64,000 nucleotides of DNA from Streptococcus australis (GTDB lineage Bacteria > Bacillota > Bacilli > Lactobacillales > Streptococcaceae): assembly GCF_015553625.1 (NCBI RefSeq), contig NZ_JADNGY010000003.1:124001-188000 (forward strand), given 5' to 3'. The notes beneath the pieces are model-generated. The model was not told the DNA's origin and did no database searches. It worked only from the letters and a program-made list of their open reading frames with translations. The position numbers and the translations under genes were made by a program. Below, piece after piece: positions 18,247 to 26,396 of the stretch. How positions within the stretch are numbered: the stretch's first letter is position 1; every line of letters starts with the position of its first letter.

Positions 18247-19185
18247 ATGCAGATTACACAGGACATTTTAGAGAAAATCAACCAATACGATACCATTATC
18301 CTTCACCGTCATATGAATCCCGATCCGGATGCGATCGGAAGCCAGGTCGGCCTGAAAGAGATCATCCAGACCAACTTCCCAGACAAAAAAGTCTTAGCTA
18401 CCGGCTTTAATGAGCCGACTCTTGCTTGGATGGCTAGCATGGATGCTGTCACAGATGAGGACTATGCGGGTGCCCTGGTCATTGTCTGCGATACTGCCAA
18501 CACCCCTCGCATCGATGACAAACGCTACACAAGTGGCGATTTTCTAATCAAGATTGACCACCATCCAAACGATGATGCTTACGGAGATCTCCTCTGGGTA
18601 GACACTGACTCGAGCTCTACGAGTGAACTCATTACCCTCTTGGCTCTTGAACAAAAGCTTGAAATCACTCCAGAAGCAGCCCGTCTCCTCTATGCCGGTA
18701 TTGTCGGAGATACTGGACGCTTCCTCTACCCTTCAACGACGAGCCGGACTTTCGAGATGGTTTCCCACCTTCGTAGCTTTAACTTTGACTTTACCGGTCT
18801 TTCTCGTCACATGGATAGCATGAGCTTTAAGATTGCCAAGCTTCAAGGCTATGTCTATGACCATCTCGAAATCGATGAAAATGGAGCAAGTCGCGTGACC
18901 CTTACCCATGAGCTCCTCAAACACTACCAAATCACTGATGCCGAAACTGCTGCGATTGTCTCAGCACCTGGTCGGATCGAAGACGTCAGTGTTTGGGTCA
19001 TCTTTGTCGAGCAAGCCGATGGCCACTACCGCGTCCGTATGAGAAGTAAAGCTCTGGTGATCAACGAGATTGCCAAACGCCACGATGGTGGAGGCCACCC
19101 ACTCGCAAGTGGAGCCAATTCTTATTCCTTAGAAGAAAACGAGCAAATCTATCGGGAACTACAGGAAGTTGCCAAGGCAAAGTAG
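18247..19185 (+). CDS. pde2: DHH/DHHA1 phosphodiesterase, Pde2-like (pApA/c-di-AMP)
   Basis: This 312-residue cytoplasmic DHH-DHHA1 enzyme has the metal motifs HRHMNPDPDAIGSQ, VCDTAN and IDHHPNDD, and the C-terminal substrate loop GGGHPLASGAN. The S. pneumoniae gene at this position next to rpmE is Pde2, which degrades pApA and c-di-AMP; the role is transferred from that. The start at 18247 has GAGGT just upstream. It is divergent from the flavodoxin gene. Confidence 0.85.
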   Translation: MQITQDILEKINQYDTIILHRHMNPDPDAIGSQVGLKEIIQTNFPDKKVLATGFNEPTLAWMASMDAVTDEDYAGALVIVCDTANTPRIDDKRYTSGDFLIKIDHHPNDDAYGDLLWVDTDSSSTSELITLLALEQKLEITPEAARLLYAGIVGDTGRFLYPSTTSRTFEMVSHLRSFNFDFTGLSRHMDSMSFKIAKLQGYVYDHLEIDENGASRVTLTHELLKHYQITDAETAAIVSAPGRIEDVSVWVIFVEQADGHYRVRMRSKALVINEIAKRHDGGGHPLASGANSYSLEENEQIYRELQEVAKAK

Positions 19186-19368
19186 GTGTTCATGAAGGAT
19201 CAAATACACAGGTCAGTCATCTCTAGTGGAGATGATTGGTCTTTTTTCATTTTAAACAAAAACGAATGAATGTTAATAAGATTTAGAAAAATGTGAACGA
19301 TTTCTTACATTTCCATTCCAGTTTGAGCTTATTTATGCTATAATAATCACAAAAAAAGGAGACGTTTT

Positions 19369-20376
19369 ATGCATAAACATCGTATTTTTATCATTGTCGC
19401 AGCAGCTCTTACTGCCATTTCTACCTTTTTGCCGTGGAGTACACTTAATGGTGGATCCTTCGGAAGTTATTCTTTCAGTGGAATTCGAGGTGAATTTGGA
19501 TGGGTCATCGTTGTCCTAGCTATTGGTGCCATCGTTCTAGCTTGCCTTCCAAACATTGCTCCACCAATGAACAAGAATTTTTCCATTGGTGTCATTGCTA
19601 TCGGTATTCTTGAAAGCTTAATTACGATCATCACTATGTTTAGAGTCTTGGGTGCTTCATCTGAATTCGGTGATGGCTTTTCTATTGGTTTTGGTTTGAT
19701 TATTGCAGTCATTGCAAGTATTGCTCTTGTTGTCACAGGACTTCTTGCGATGTCTGGTGGTAAAATCACTAAAGGGACATTCCAAGAACTTGCATCAACA
19801 AGTAGAGGATTCGCACAGTCTGTTGCATCATCTGTCCAATCACCACAACAACCAGGTCAACCTGGTCAACAACAATGGCAACAACCACAACAAGGGTTTG
19901 GTCAGCCTGCCCCAGGACAAGGATTCCAACAAGCGCCTCAACAAGGATTTGGTCAACCTGCTCCAGGACAAGGGTTCCAACAAGCACCTCAACAAGGGTT
20001 TGGTCAACCTGGTCAACAACAATGGCAACAACCGCAACAAGGGTTTGGTCAGCCTGCCCCAGGACAAGGGTTCCAACAAGCACCTCAACAAGGGTTTGGT
20101 CAACCTGCCCCAGGACAAGGGTTCCAACAAGCACCTCAACAAAGGTTTGGTCAACCTGATCAACAACAATGGCAACAACCGCAACAAGGGTTTGGTCAAC
20201 CTGCTCCAGGACAAGGATTCCAACAAGCGCCTCAACAACCTCAACCAGGGTTCCAACAAGCACCTCAACAGCCTCAACAAGGTTTCCAACAAGCACCTCA
20301 ACAAGCTTGGCAACCACAAGAGCAACAGCAACCTCAACAACCAGAACAGCCAACTACTGAACCTGGTCAAGAATAA
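19369..20376 (+). CDS. four-TM membrane protein with long Pro/Gln-rich repeat tail
   Basis: This 335-residue protein has four hydrophobic segments in residues 5-130 (IFIIVAAALTAISTFLPW, FGWVIVVLAIGAIVLAC, and two more). A roughly 185-residue cytoplasmic-type tail of GFGQPAPGQGFQQAPQQ units with interspersed QQQWQQPQQ follows. The membrane core is not recognised. The same tail unit occurs in the membrane protein at 23598-24827. It has a strong AAAGGAGACG site and an extended -10 (TGC-TATAAT). It lies between pde2 and rpmE2, adjacent in S. pneumoniae, so it is an insertion relative to that order. Confidence 0.75.
   Translation: MHKHRIFIIVAAALTAISTFLPWSTLNGGSFGSYSFSGIRGEFGWVIVVLAIGAIVLACLPNIAPPMNKNFSIGVIAIGILESLITIITMFRVLGASSEFGDGFSIGFGLIIAVIASIALVVTGLLAMSGGKITKGTFQELASTSRGFAQSVASSVQSPQQPGQPGQQQWQQPQQGFGQPAPGQGFQQAPQQGFGQPAPGQGFQQAPQQGFGQPGQQQWQQPQQGFGQPAPGQGFQQAPQQGFGQPAPGQGFQQAPQQRFGQPDQQQWQQPQQGFGQPAPGQGFQQAPQQPQPGFQQAPQQPQQGFQQAPQQAWQPQEQQQPQQPEQPTTEPGQE
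19852..20330 (+). repeat. in-gene tandem repeats, 48-nt-scale units
   Basis: Near-identical direct repeats encode GFGQPAPGQGFQQAPQQ and QQQWQQPQQ blocks. Unit boundaries fall at phrases such as CAACAAGGGTTTGGTCA. Copies differ mainly at third positions, so number changes by slippage or recombination are plausible and assembly may be fragile. Confidence 0.85.
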
Positions 20377-20429
20377 AAAGATTTCTATTGATTATACATG
20401 TCTAACATTTCCTTACTAGGGGTGTTGGT

Positions 20430-20479
20430 CAGAGTGGGAAAAGCTTGCCTAACAGGATGAGCTTCTCCCACTTTTTTTC
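20430..20479 (+). terminator. terminator after the Pro/Gln repeat gene
   Basis: An imperfect long hairpin (AGTGGGAAAAGCTT / GAGCTTCTCCCACT) is followed by seven T on the plus strand. Confidence 0.75.
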
Positions 20480-20598
20480 TCTATAAAATGCGAAAAATTT
20501 GGTAAAAATCCTTGCCAAACTCTTTTGTTTTTGATAAACTAGCTTAGTAACAATCTATGGCTCGGAAAGAGACCATGGCAGAAAGGAAATATTGCAAA

Positions 20599-20841
20599 AT
20601 GAAAAAAGATATCCATCCAGAATATCGCCCTGTTGTCTTCATGGACACTACTACTGGTTACAAGTTCCTTAGTGGTTCAACTAAGTACTCTAGCGAGACT
20701 GTTGAATTCGAAGGTGAAACTTACCCATTGATCCGTGTTGAAATTTCATCAGACTCACACCCATTCTACACTGGACGTCAAAAGTTCACTCAAGCAGATG
20801 GACGTGTGGATCGTTTCAACAAAAAATACGGTCTCAAATAA
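20599..20841 (+). CDS. rpmE2: 50S ribosomal protein L31 type B
   Basis: This is an 80-residue bL31 starting [20 protein letters not shown]. It lacks the CxxC zinc pairs, so it is the zinc-independent B form. The start at 20599 has GAAAGGAAATATTG upstream; earlier in-frame ATGs extend beyond the family N-terminus. It is followed by a strong terminator. Confidence 0.96.
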   Translation: MKKDIHPEYRPVVFMDTTTGYKFLSGSTKYSSETVEFEGETYPLIRVEISSDSHPFYTGRQKFTQADGRVDRFNKKYGLK

Positions 20842-20851
20842 GAAACCCATC

Positions 20852-20883
20852 AAAACCACTTCCACTTGGCAGTGGTTTTTTTC
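20852..20883 (+). terminator. rpmE2 terminator
   Basis: AAACCACTTCC ACTT GGCAGTGGTTTTTTT-type hairpin (ACCACT/AGTGGT) with seven T follows the L31 stop by 11 bp. A second hairpin at 20897-20940 (ACCGCTC/GAGCGGT) serves the convergent carboxypeptidase gene. Confidence 0.8.
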
Positions 20884-20941
20884 TTGTCCTGCCCAGCACA
20901 AAAACACCGCTCCTTCAGGTTCCTGAAAGAGCGGTTTCTTG

Positions 20942-21715
20942 TTATTCGTAGTCGCCACCGGTAAAGTTGAAGTATTCTTCTAAGCTTTTTCCTGATGCTG
21001 CGACATCTTTTGCATCTTCTCCGATATAGCGAAGGTGCCAGCTTTCCGGCATGTAGCCCGTGCTCGCTTCTTTTCCTTCTTGATAACGGACGATAAAGCC
21101 ATACTTGGCAGCGTTCTTGAGCAACCATTTGCTTGCGCCTTGTTCTTGAACGAGATTGCCACTGGTATCGATGAGGTCAAATGCTAGACCTGTCTGGTGT
21201 TCGCTATAGCCAGGACGAGCTGAGTAGCGATCTGCTGCAGCGGCACCGTCTTGATTGACATAGCTTTGGTAGAGATCTACTTGGGTCTCATAACTGCGGA
21301 AACCACTGTACTGATCGCTGATAGCATACCCTTCAGCCTGCATGGCCGCGATTAACTCGTGCAAGGCCGCAACAGCTGTTGGATCTTCACCTGGATTGTA
21401 GTCTGCAGCTAAGGGGTAGTGCTTGTTAGCAATGACGATATCTCCAGACTTTCCTTGGACACTGTAATAAGAGCCATTAAAGGAAACACCTTGGTCCACC
21501 GTTACTTCGCCTGCCTTCTTCGTTGACTTTTTGTTATCGTCAGATGAAGTTGCTTCAGAAGCACTGGTTTCTTTGCTGGCTGACGACTGAGCGACTTGCT
21601 TACTGGAAGCAGGCTCTTTTTGAGATGAGCTTTTTGACTCCTTCTGTTGGCCACAAGCACCTAGGCTCAACAGAACCAGGCCAGCAAGCGTCCATTTTGT
21701 CATGCTTAATTTCAT
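20942..21715 (-). CDS. VanY/LdcB-type cell-wall carboxypeptidase lipoprotein
   Basis: This is a 257-residue lipoprotein. The signal peptide ends in lipobox LSLGAC, a Ser/Lys/Glu linker follows (to about residue 75), then the peptidase M15B domain with the zinc motifs SEHQTGLAFD and ESWHLRYIG. It trims the peptidoglycan stem peptide; S. pneumoniae DacB/LdcB (an L,D-carboxypeptidase) is the likely counterpart. The start at 21715 leaves 6 nt after AGGAGG; ATG 21718 would leave only 3. It lies 10 bp after the TcaA-like gene. Confidence 0.88.
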   Translation of the reverse strand: MKLSMTKWTLAGLVLLSLGACGQQKESKSSSQKEPASSKQVAQSSASKETSASEATSSDDNKKSTKKAGEVTVDQGVSFNGSYYSVQGKSGDIVIANKHYPLAADYNPGEDPTAVAALHELIAAMQAEGYAISDQYSGFRSYETQVDLYQSYVNQDGAAAADRYSARPGYSEHQTGLAFDLIDTSGNLVQEQGASKWLLKNAAKYGFIVRYQEGKEASTGYMPESWHLRYIGEDAKDVAASGKSLEEYFNFTGGDYE

Positions 21716-21725
21716 CATAAACCTC

Positions 21726-23516
21726 CTAATTACCAGCCGTGACCGCAATAGCCGTAATCACGTAAGTATCCCCTACAGGTTTTAGGGTGTAGGTCTTGTC
21801 CTTGCTACTCTGGCTATCTTTTCGGCTGGTCACATAGTGCACAGTATATTCTTCATGGGTTTTCACGATCACCATTCCATTCTCTTCGGTAACGCTGAGA
21901 ACATTGAAAACACCTGGTGTATAGTAGTCGATTTCAGCCTTCTTGACTCCGCCACCTGTTGTCCACTCCACCATTTCCTTATAGGCATCACTTGAAGTGT
22001 CATAGTACTTGGAGTAGGTGTTGGATCTACTTGAGACAGATGAGAAGATTTCTGTCCGGTAGTCTTGGAGGAAGGAGGTGATAGCAGTTTTCTTCTCTTC
22101 TGCCTTCTTGGCTTCTTCTTCCTTGGCTTTACGAGCTGTTTCTGCATCTTTTAATCGTTTGGCTACATCCTTAGAAAGCTTCAAAGTGATGACTTCATCA
22201 TCATCCGGAGTTTCACCGATCGTAACCTTGGCCTTTTCAGTTGTATAGCTCTCATTGTTGACACTAAAGACTGCATGGACCTCGATTTCTTGATGGGCTA
22301 CGACATCGACTTCAAATAGGGTACTTGTGCCGACTTCCTTGCCATTCACGGCTACCTTGATATCCGTTGGATTGCTGACTTCCTCTGGGAATTCAATTTC
22401 AAGAAGACGTTTCTCAGAATTGAAGGTCAACTCCAGCTTATTCTTCGAAGCTTGAGCTGGATCTAGCTTGACCTCACTAGAGATCTTTCCAACTTCGGTC
22501 TTACCGTCCAGTTGCATGTCGCGAGGTGCAAAGTGAACCTTTCCAAGCTTGGTCGTTTGGTTTTTCTTGAGCACAGTCGACTCTTTTTCACTGGTCTTAA
22601 GCTTGGCATCATCCAGATTCGTAGTCGCTGTGACTTCAAGTGGATAGGTCTCGATGCGGTATTCTTGGAAGATACCGAATTTCTTATCCGCCTTCTCGAT
22701 TCCAATCAGTAGATTCTGATTTTTGTCCTTGACGATCCCTGTTTTTGAAGACTGGGCGATATGATCTAATTCGTAAATGACATCAATCTTCTGAGCAGTC
22801 ATATAGTCTAGCAAGCCTTGAGCTTCTTCTTTGGTCCACTTATCCTTATCATTTGAAAGGATGCTAGCCACTTCCCGGTAATCTTTTTGTTCAATGGCTG
22901 TGACTAATTTGTCCACTGTCACCTGTGGGCCTGTAGTTGATGAGAAGTAATAGCCTAGACCAGACAAGGTCAAGACCAACAAAGTCAAAATACTGAAGAA
23001 GAAGACTTTCTTTTTCTTGCCCTTTTTCTCTTTTTTGACTTTCTTTTCTTTCTTTTTCTTGCCTTTCTTGACAGCTTCTTCTTGCTCTGGTACTTCTGCT
23101 GCCGCTACGGCTGCAACTGGCTGGGACAGGCTTTCTGGGGCCTCTGAAGGGCTTTCCACTGGTGCGAAGACCTGTGTTGTTTGATTGGTCTCATCAAAGT
23201 TAATCGCCGGAGCAGGTCCTTCCACGATTTCAAAGTTCTGACTACGAGCTGATTCGATCTCTTCTGGAAGCGGTGCACGTCCATAGAGGGTAACGAAATG
23301 CTCTTCCCATGGCTGTTGAAGAGGATTTACAGGCTCTTCTACTGGTTCCTGCTCTCCTTGTACTGGCACTTCTGAAGCCACTTGGTCGATAGCTACTCCA
23401 GCAATTGATTTAATTGCCTTAAAATCAAAGCCGGAATCTCTTCCGGCAATGAATTCTTCAGGAGTAGGTTTGCGACCGATCACTTTTTCAAATAATTCTA
23501 CCCATTTTTTGTTCAT
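21726..23516 (-). CDS. TcaA-like single-pass membrane protein with duplicated N-terminal motif
   Basis: This 596-residue protein has an N-terminal cytoplasmic part with two copies of a W-x3-F-x4-GR motif (WVELFEKVIGRKPTPEEF and WEEHFVTLYGRAPLPEEI). An acidic/Ala-rich linker, a Lys-rich stretch and one membrane span (FFFSILTLLVLTLSGLGYYF, about 173-192) follow. The outside part, with a VTVDKLVTAIEQKDYREVA start, an Ig/TcaA-like middle and a C-terminal NTF2-like domain, recalls TcaA-type envelope proteins. No zinc ribbon is present. It is cotranscribed with the carboxypeptidase, pointing to a cell-wall role. Confidence 0.65.
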   Translation of the reverse strand: MNKKWVELFEKVIGRKPTPEEFIAGRDSGFDFKAIKSIAGVAIDQVASEVPVQGEQEPVEEPVNPLQQPWEEHFVTLYGRAPLPEEIESARSQNFEIVEGPAPAINFDETNQTTQVFAPVESPSEAPESLSQPVAAVAAAEVPEQEEAVKKGKKKKEKKVKKEKKGKKKKVFFFSILTLLVLTLSGLGYYFSSTTGPQVTVDKLVTAIEQKDYREVASILSNDKDKWTKEEAQGLLDYMTAQKIDVIYELDHIAQSSKTGIVKDKNQNLLIGIEKADKKFGIFQEYRIETYPLEVTATTNLDDAKLKTSEKESTVLKKNQTTKLGKVHFAPRDMQLDGKTEVGKISSEVKLDPAQASKNKLELTFNSEKRLLEIEFPEEVSNPTDIKVAVNGKEVGTSTLFEVDVVAHQEIEVHAVFSVNNESYTTEKAKVTIGETPDDDEVITLKLSKDVAKRLKDAETARKAKEEEAKKAEEKKTAITSFLQDYRTEIFSSVSSRSNTYSKYYDTSSDAYKEMVEWTTGGGVKKAEIDYYTPGVFNVLSVTEENGMVIVKTHEEYTVHYVTSRKDSQSSKDKTYTLKPVGDTYVITAIAVTAGN

Positions 23517-23597
23517 CGGTATGTTCTCCTAAAACCTAAAATATTTTTTATCCGATATGTGTATGAACAAGAATTTTATGACAGTCTCCCTATCCAA

Positions 23598-24827
23598 TTA
23601 GAAGAAGGAAGCGATATAGAAGGATACTTGTTCTAAAATGCGTCTGTCAATGATGCCAACGATTGTGAAAATGACAAGAATGACTGCTGTAGAAGCAAGG
23701 AGTAACAAGAATTTGTCAGCCTTGAATTTTGTTCTGTTCAAACCTTGGTAAACGGTATAAAGCAAGCCCAAGAAATAGAGAACGAAGATCAAAGATAGAA
23801 GGAAGCTAAATCCTTCAAAGTACTTCACTAGAGAAAGGATCAAGACAATGAGGGATGCAGGCAAGGCATAGATAGACAAACGAGCAAACTCATCAAATGA
23901 ACGTTTGTAGGTGTATTCTTTATCTTGCAAGACAAGGTTACGAACCAAGAAACCAGTTAATTGAGTGGCGTAAATTGTAAAGAAAGTTACAATGACGATC
24001 AACAAGTAAGCAGTAAATCCTACTTGAGCGTATGGGAAGGCACTCGCCACGAAGAAAAGTGAGAGGCTAAGGATAAATGCTGTTAACACATAATGAAGGA
24101 TACCGTTCAAGATTTTCGGTTGATTTTCTACTGTTGGGCGAGCCAAAGCAGATACAATCCATGACCAGAATCCTTTCATCGCTTGACCAAAAGCATTTGG
24201 TTGAGCAGGTTGTGCATAATAGGCTTGACCTGGTTGAGGTTGCCCTGGATAAGGTGCTTGTTGGAAACCTTGACCTGGAGCTAGTTGACCAAACCCTGGT
24301 TGTGGCTGTTGTTGAGGCGCTTGTTGGAAGCTATTTGGTTGAGCACCAAAGACTGGTGCTTCTGGGGCAGCATTGAACTGTGGTGCCTCTTGCACTGGTG
24401 CTTCTGGAGCAGCAGTGAACTGTGGTGCTTCTTGTACTGGTGCTTCTGGGGCAGCAGTGTATTGTGGTGCCTCTTGCACTGGTGCTTCTGGGGCAGCAGC
24501 GAATTGTGGTGCCTCTTGTACTGGTGCTTCTGGCGCAGCAGTGTATTGTGGTGCTTCTTGCACTGGTGCTGCTGGAGCAGCAGCGAATTGTGGTGCTTCT
24601 GGGGCAGCAGCAAATTGAGAAGTCACTTCTTCTGGTGCAGCTGGAGCAGCAACAAATCCAGCGTTTACTTGGTCTGGAGCTACTGGAGCACCTACAAATT
24701 GTGAAGCTTCTTGGGCTACCTGTTCTTCTTGGAACTCACCTGCAGCCAATGCTTGAGCGATCTCTGCTTCAGTTGCTGAACGACCGTTCACAGCTTCAAA
24801 GTAATCAAGCCAATCCTGTTTGATCAT
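23598..24827 (-). CDS. multi-TM membrane protein with Ala/Pro repeat and Pro/Gln linker
   Basis: This 409-residue protein opens with WLDYFEAVNGRSATEAEI, the same motif as in the TcaA-like neighbour. About six APEAPVQEAPQ(F/Y) repeats, a GFGQLAPGQGFQQAP linker and then five to six membrane spans from about residue 235 (Yip1/DUF6574-like) follow. I infer a soluble N-terminal hook joined to a membrane domain by a flexible linker. The repeats are direct DNA repeats at 24350-24620. The function is unknown; a shared partner with the next gene is suggested by the common motif. Confidence 0.65.
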   Translation of the reverse strand: MIKQDWLDYFEAVNGRSATEAEIAQALAAGEFQEEQVAQEASQFVGAPVAPDQVNAGFVAAPAAPEEVTSQFAAAPEAPQFAAAPAAPVQEAPQYTAAPEAPVQEAPQFAAAPEAPVQEAPQYTAAPEAPVQEAPQFTAAPEAPVQEAPQFNAAPEAPVFGAQPNSFQQAPQQQPQPGFGQLAPGQGFQQAPYPGQPQPGQAYYAQPAQPNAFGQAMKGFWSWIVSALARPTVENQPKILNGILHYVLTAFILSLSLFFVASAFPYAQVGFTAYLLIVIVTFFTIYATQLTGFLVRNLVLQDKEYTYKRSFDEFARLSIYALPASLIVLILSLVKYFEGFSFLLSLIFVLYFLGLLYTVYQGLNRTKFKADKFLLLLASTAVILVIFTIVGIIDRRILEQVSFYIASFF

Positions 24828-24924
24828 AAAATAATCTCCTTATAAAACAAAATACAGATATATTATATAAAAATTTCCACTAGAATTCAATGTTCTACCG
24901 GAATTCACAAGCTGGGCCATCCAA

Positions 24925-25206
24925 CTACTCAAATGCATCCATGCCTCCTTGGACGTTGGTTACGTCATAGCCCGCTTCTTCCAAAAATTGGCAAGCACGG
25001 GCTGAGCGCCGACCAGACTTGCAGATGACATAATAGGCTTGTCCCTTGTCCAGTTCTGAATACCGTTCTGCCAACACTGATAAGGGAAGCAAGGTCACTC
25101 CGTCCAGATGAAGAGCATCATATTCCTCTTGCTCGCGAACATCGACGACGTTAATTTCTCCTGCTTGGTACTTTGCTAAAAAGTCATTAAATGGAATTTC
25201 TTTCAT
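24925..25206 (-). CDS. rhodanese-domain protein
   Basis: This is a 93-residue single rhodanese domain. It has INVVDVREQEEYDALHL, and the active-site loop CKSGRRSARAC with the persulfide Cys. It probably transfers sulfane sulfur; the acceptor is unknown. It lies 21 bp after the YbaK-type deacylase gene in the same direction. Confidence 0.92.
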   Translation of the reverse strand: MKEIPFNDFLAKYQAGEINVVDVREQEEYDALHLDGVTLLPLSVLAERYSELDKGQAYYVICKSGRRSARACQFLEEAGYDVTNVQGGMDAFE

Positions 25207-25227
25207 GATTTCTCCTTTTTGATGCCA

Positions 25228-25719
25228 CTATGGCAAGGTTAGTATTTCATAGTTAAAATCAATAGATTCTAAAAAGCGGAATAGGTCTTGGGTTTTGATA
25301 AAGATCGTCTTTTCATTCGTGTTAGGATGGAAGGTCATGATTTCCTCTGACACAATGTCCTGATCAAAATAAACGAGAATATCCTTATCTTCATTGTTTA
25401 ACAATCCAAAGGGAGATACTGTCCCAGCTGGTAATTGCATTTTTTCTGCCAGAGATTCAGTTGAAGCCATACGGATCCGATTGGCTCCTACTTGGTCTTT
25501 GAAATCCTCCATGTCCAAAGGTTTCTGGTCATCCATGATGAGCAGATAGTACTGGGTTTTCTTTTTGTTGGTCAAAAACATGGATTTGGTCCGGACCCCT
25601 TCTAGACCTTCAATATAGGAATCGGCCTGCTCAGTAGTCAATGCCGGTGGGTGTTCCACCACATCAAAATTAATCCCGAGTTGGTCTAATCTATCTTTGA
25701 CTTTTTGATATGCTTCCAT
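25228..25719 (-). CDS. YbaK/PrdX-type aminoacyl-tRNA deacylase
   Basis: This 163-residue protein has the YbaK/ProX editing fold: VVEHPPALTTEQADSYI, KSMFLTNKK, a conserved Lys region and LPAGTVSPFGLLN. It resembles free-standing ProXp/PrdX proteins that clear misacylated tRNA-Pro (Ala or Cys). The exact substrate cannot be read from the sequence. Confidence 0.85.
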   Translation of the reverse strand: MEAYQKVKDRLDQLGINFDVVEHPPALTTEQADSYIEGLEGVRTKSMFLTNKKKTQYYLLIMDDQKPLDMEDFKDQVGANRIRMASTESLAEKMQLPAGTVSPFGLLNNEDKDILVYFDQDIVSEEIMTFHPNTNEKTIFIKTQDLFRFLESIDFNYEILTLP

Positions 25720-25751
25720 AGAATACCTCCCCCTGTATATATCACTAATTA

Positions 25752-26345
25752 TTATTTGTTAAACTCTGCTAAAATCTGCTGAACCCGAGCCTGAAGAGCC
25801 AGCACCACTTCTGCCTCAAACCAGGGATTCTTGGCCATCCAGATCTGATTGCGGGGCGAAGGGTGGACCAGAGGGAAATAATCTGGCAGGTAGTCCTTGT
25901 ATCGGCGCACCCGCTCGGTCACCTTGCCACTGACTTTCTCATGGAGATAGTAGGCTTGGGCGTACTGGCCAATCAAGAGAGTCAACTCAATATCCGGACA
26001 CTCCTTAAGGAGCAGAGGGTGCCACTTTTCCGCAAAGCCCTTGCGAGGTGGCAGATCCCCTGACTTGCCATGCCCTGGGAAATAAAAGTCCATGGGAATG
26101 ACCGCAAATAGACCCGAATGGTAAAAGGTCTCTTCATCGACTCCCAACCATTCCCTTAAGCGGTCCCCACTCTTGTCCTTCCAATAGAGGCACGCTTCTT
26201 GTGTTTTCAGTCCAGGTGCCTGTCCGATGATATTGATCCGAGCAGTCTTTGGTGCCGCAAACAAGGGCTCAATCCCCTTATCCGTATAGTCTTTGTTTTG
26301 TGGATCGGCCATGATGGCCTCTTTGATCCGCTCTAGTTGCTTCAT
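25752..26345 (-). CDS. uracil-DNA glycosylase-superfamily protein
   Basis: This 197-residue protein has INIIGQAPGLKTQ, the UDG superfamily motif A (GQAPG), and LVHPSPRNQIW as the C-terminal HPSP motif. This form is common in Firmicutes as an uncharacterised UDG-like protein, so enzyme activity is not assured. The start at 26345 follows AGAGGAGGAGAA; an upstream ATG at 26378 lacks a site. Confidence 0.85.
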   Translation of the reverse strand: MKQLERIKEAIMADPQNKDYTDKGIEPLFAAPKTARINIIGQAPGLKTQEACLYWKDKSGDRLREWLGVDEETFYHSGLFAVIPMDFYFPGHGKSGDLPPRKGFAEKWHPLLLKECPDIELTLLIGQYAQAYYLHEKVSGKVTERVRRYKDYLPDYFPLVHPSPRNQIWMAKNPWFEAEVVLALQARVQQILAEFNK

Positions 26346-26396
26346 TTCTCCTCCTCTAAGCAAAAACTCAGCCAGCAAGTGCCGACTGAGTAGCGT

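Noticed and set aside
19703..20419. Long alternative-frame ORFs across the Pro/Gln repeat on both strands
   Set aside because: They arise from the repetitive composition; only the 19369 frame has a binding site, promoter and sensible protein.
24077..24823. Cys/Trp- or Leu-rich plus-strand ORFs opposite the Ala/Pro repeat gene
   Set aside because: Antisense shadows of the repeat, without start signals.
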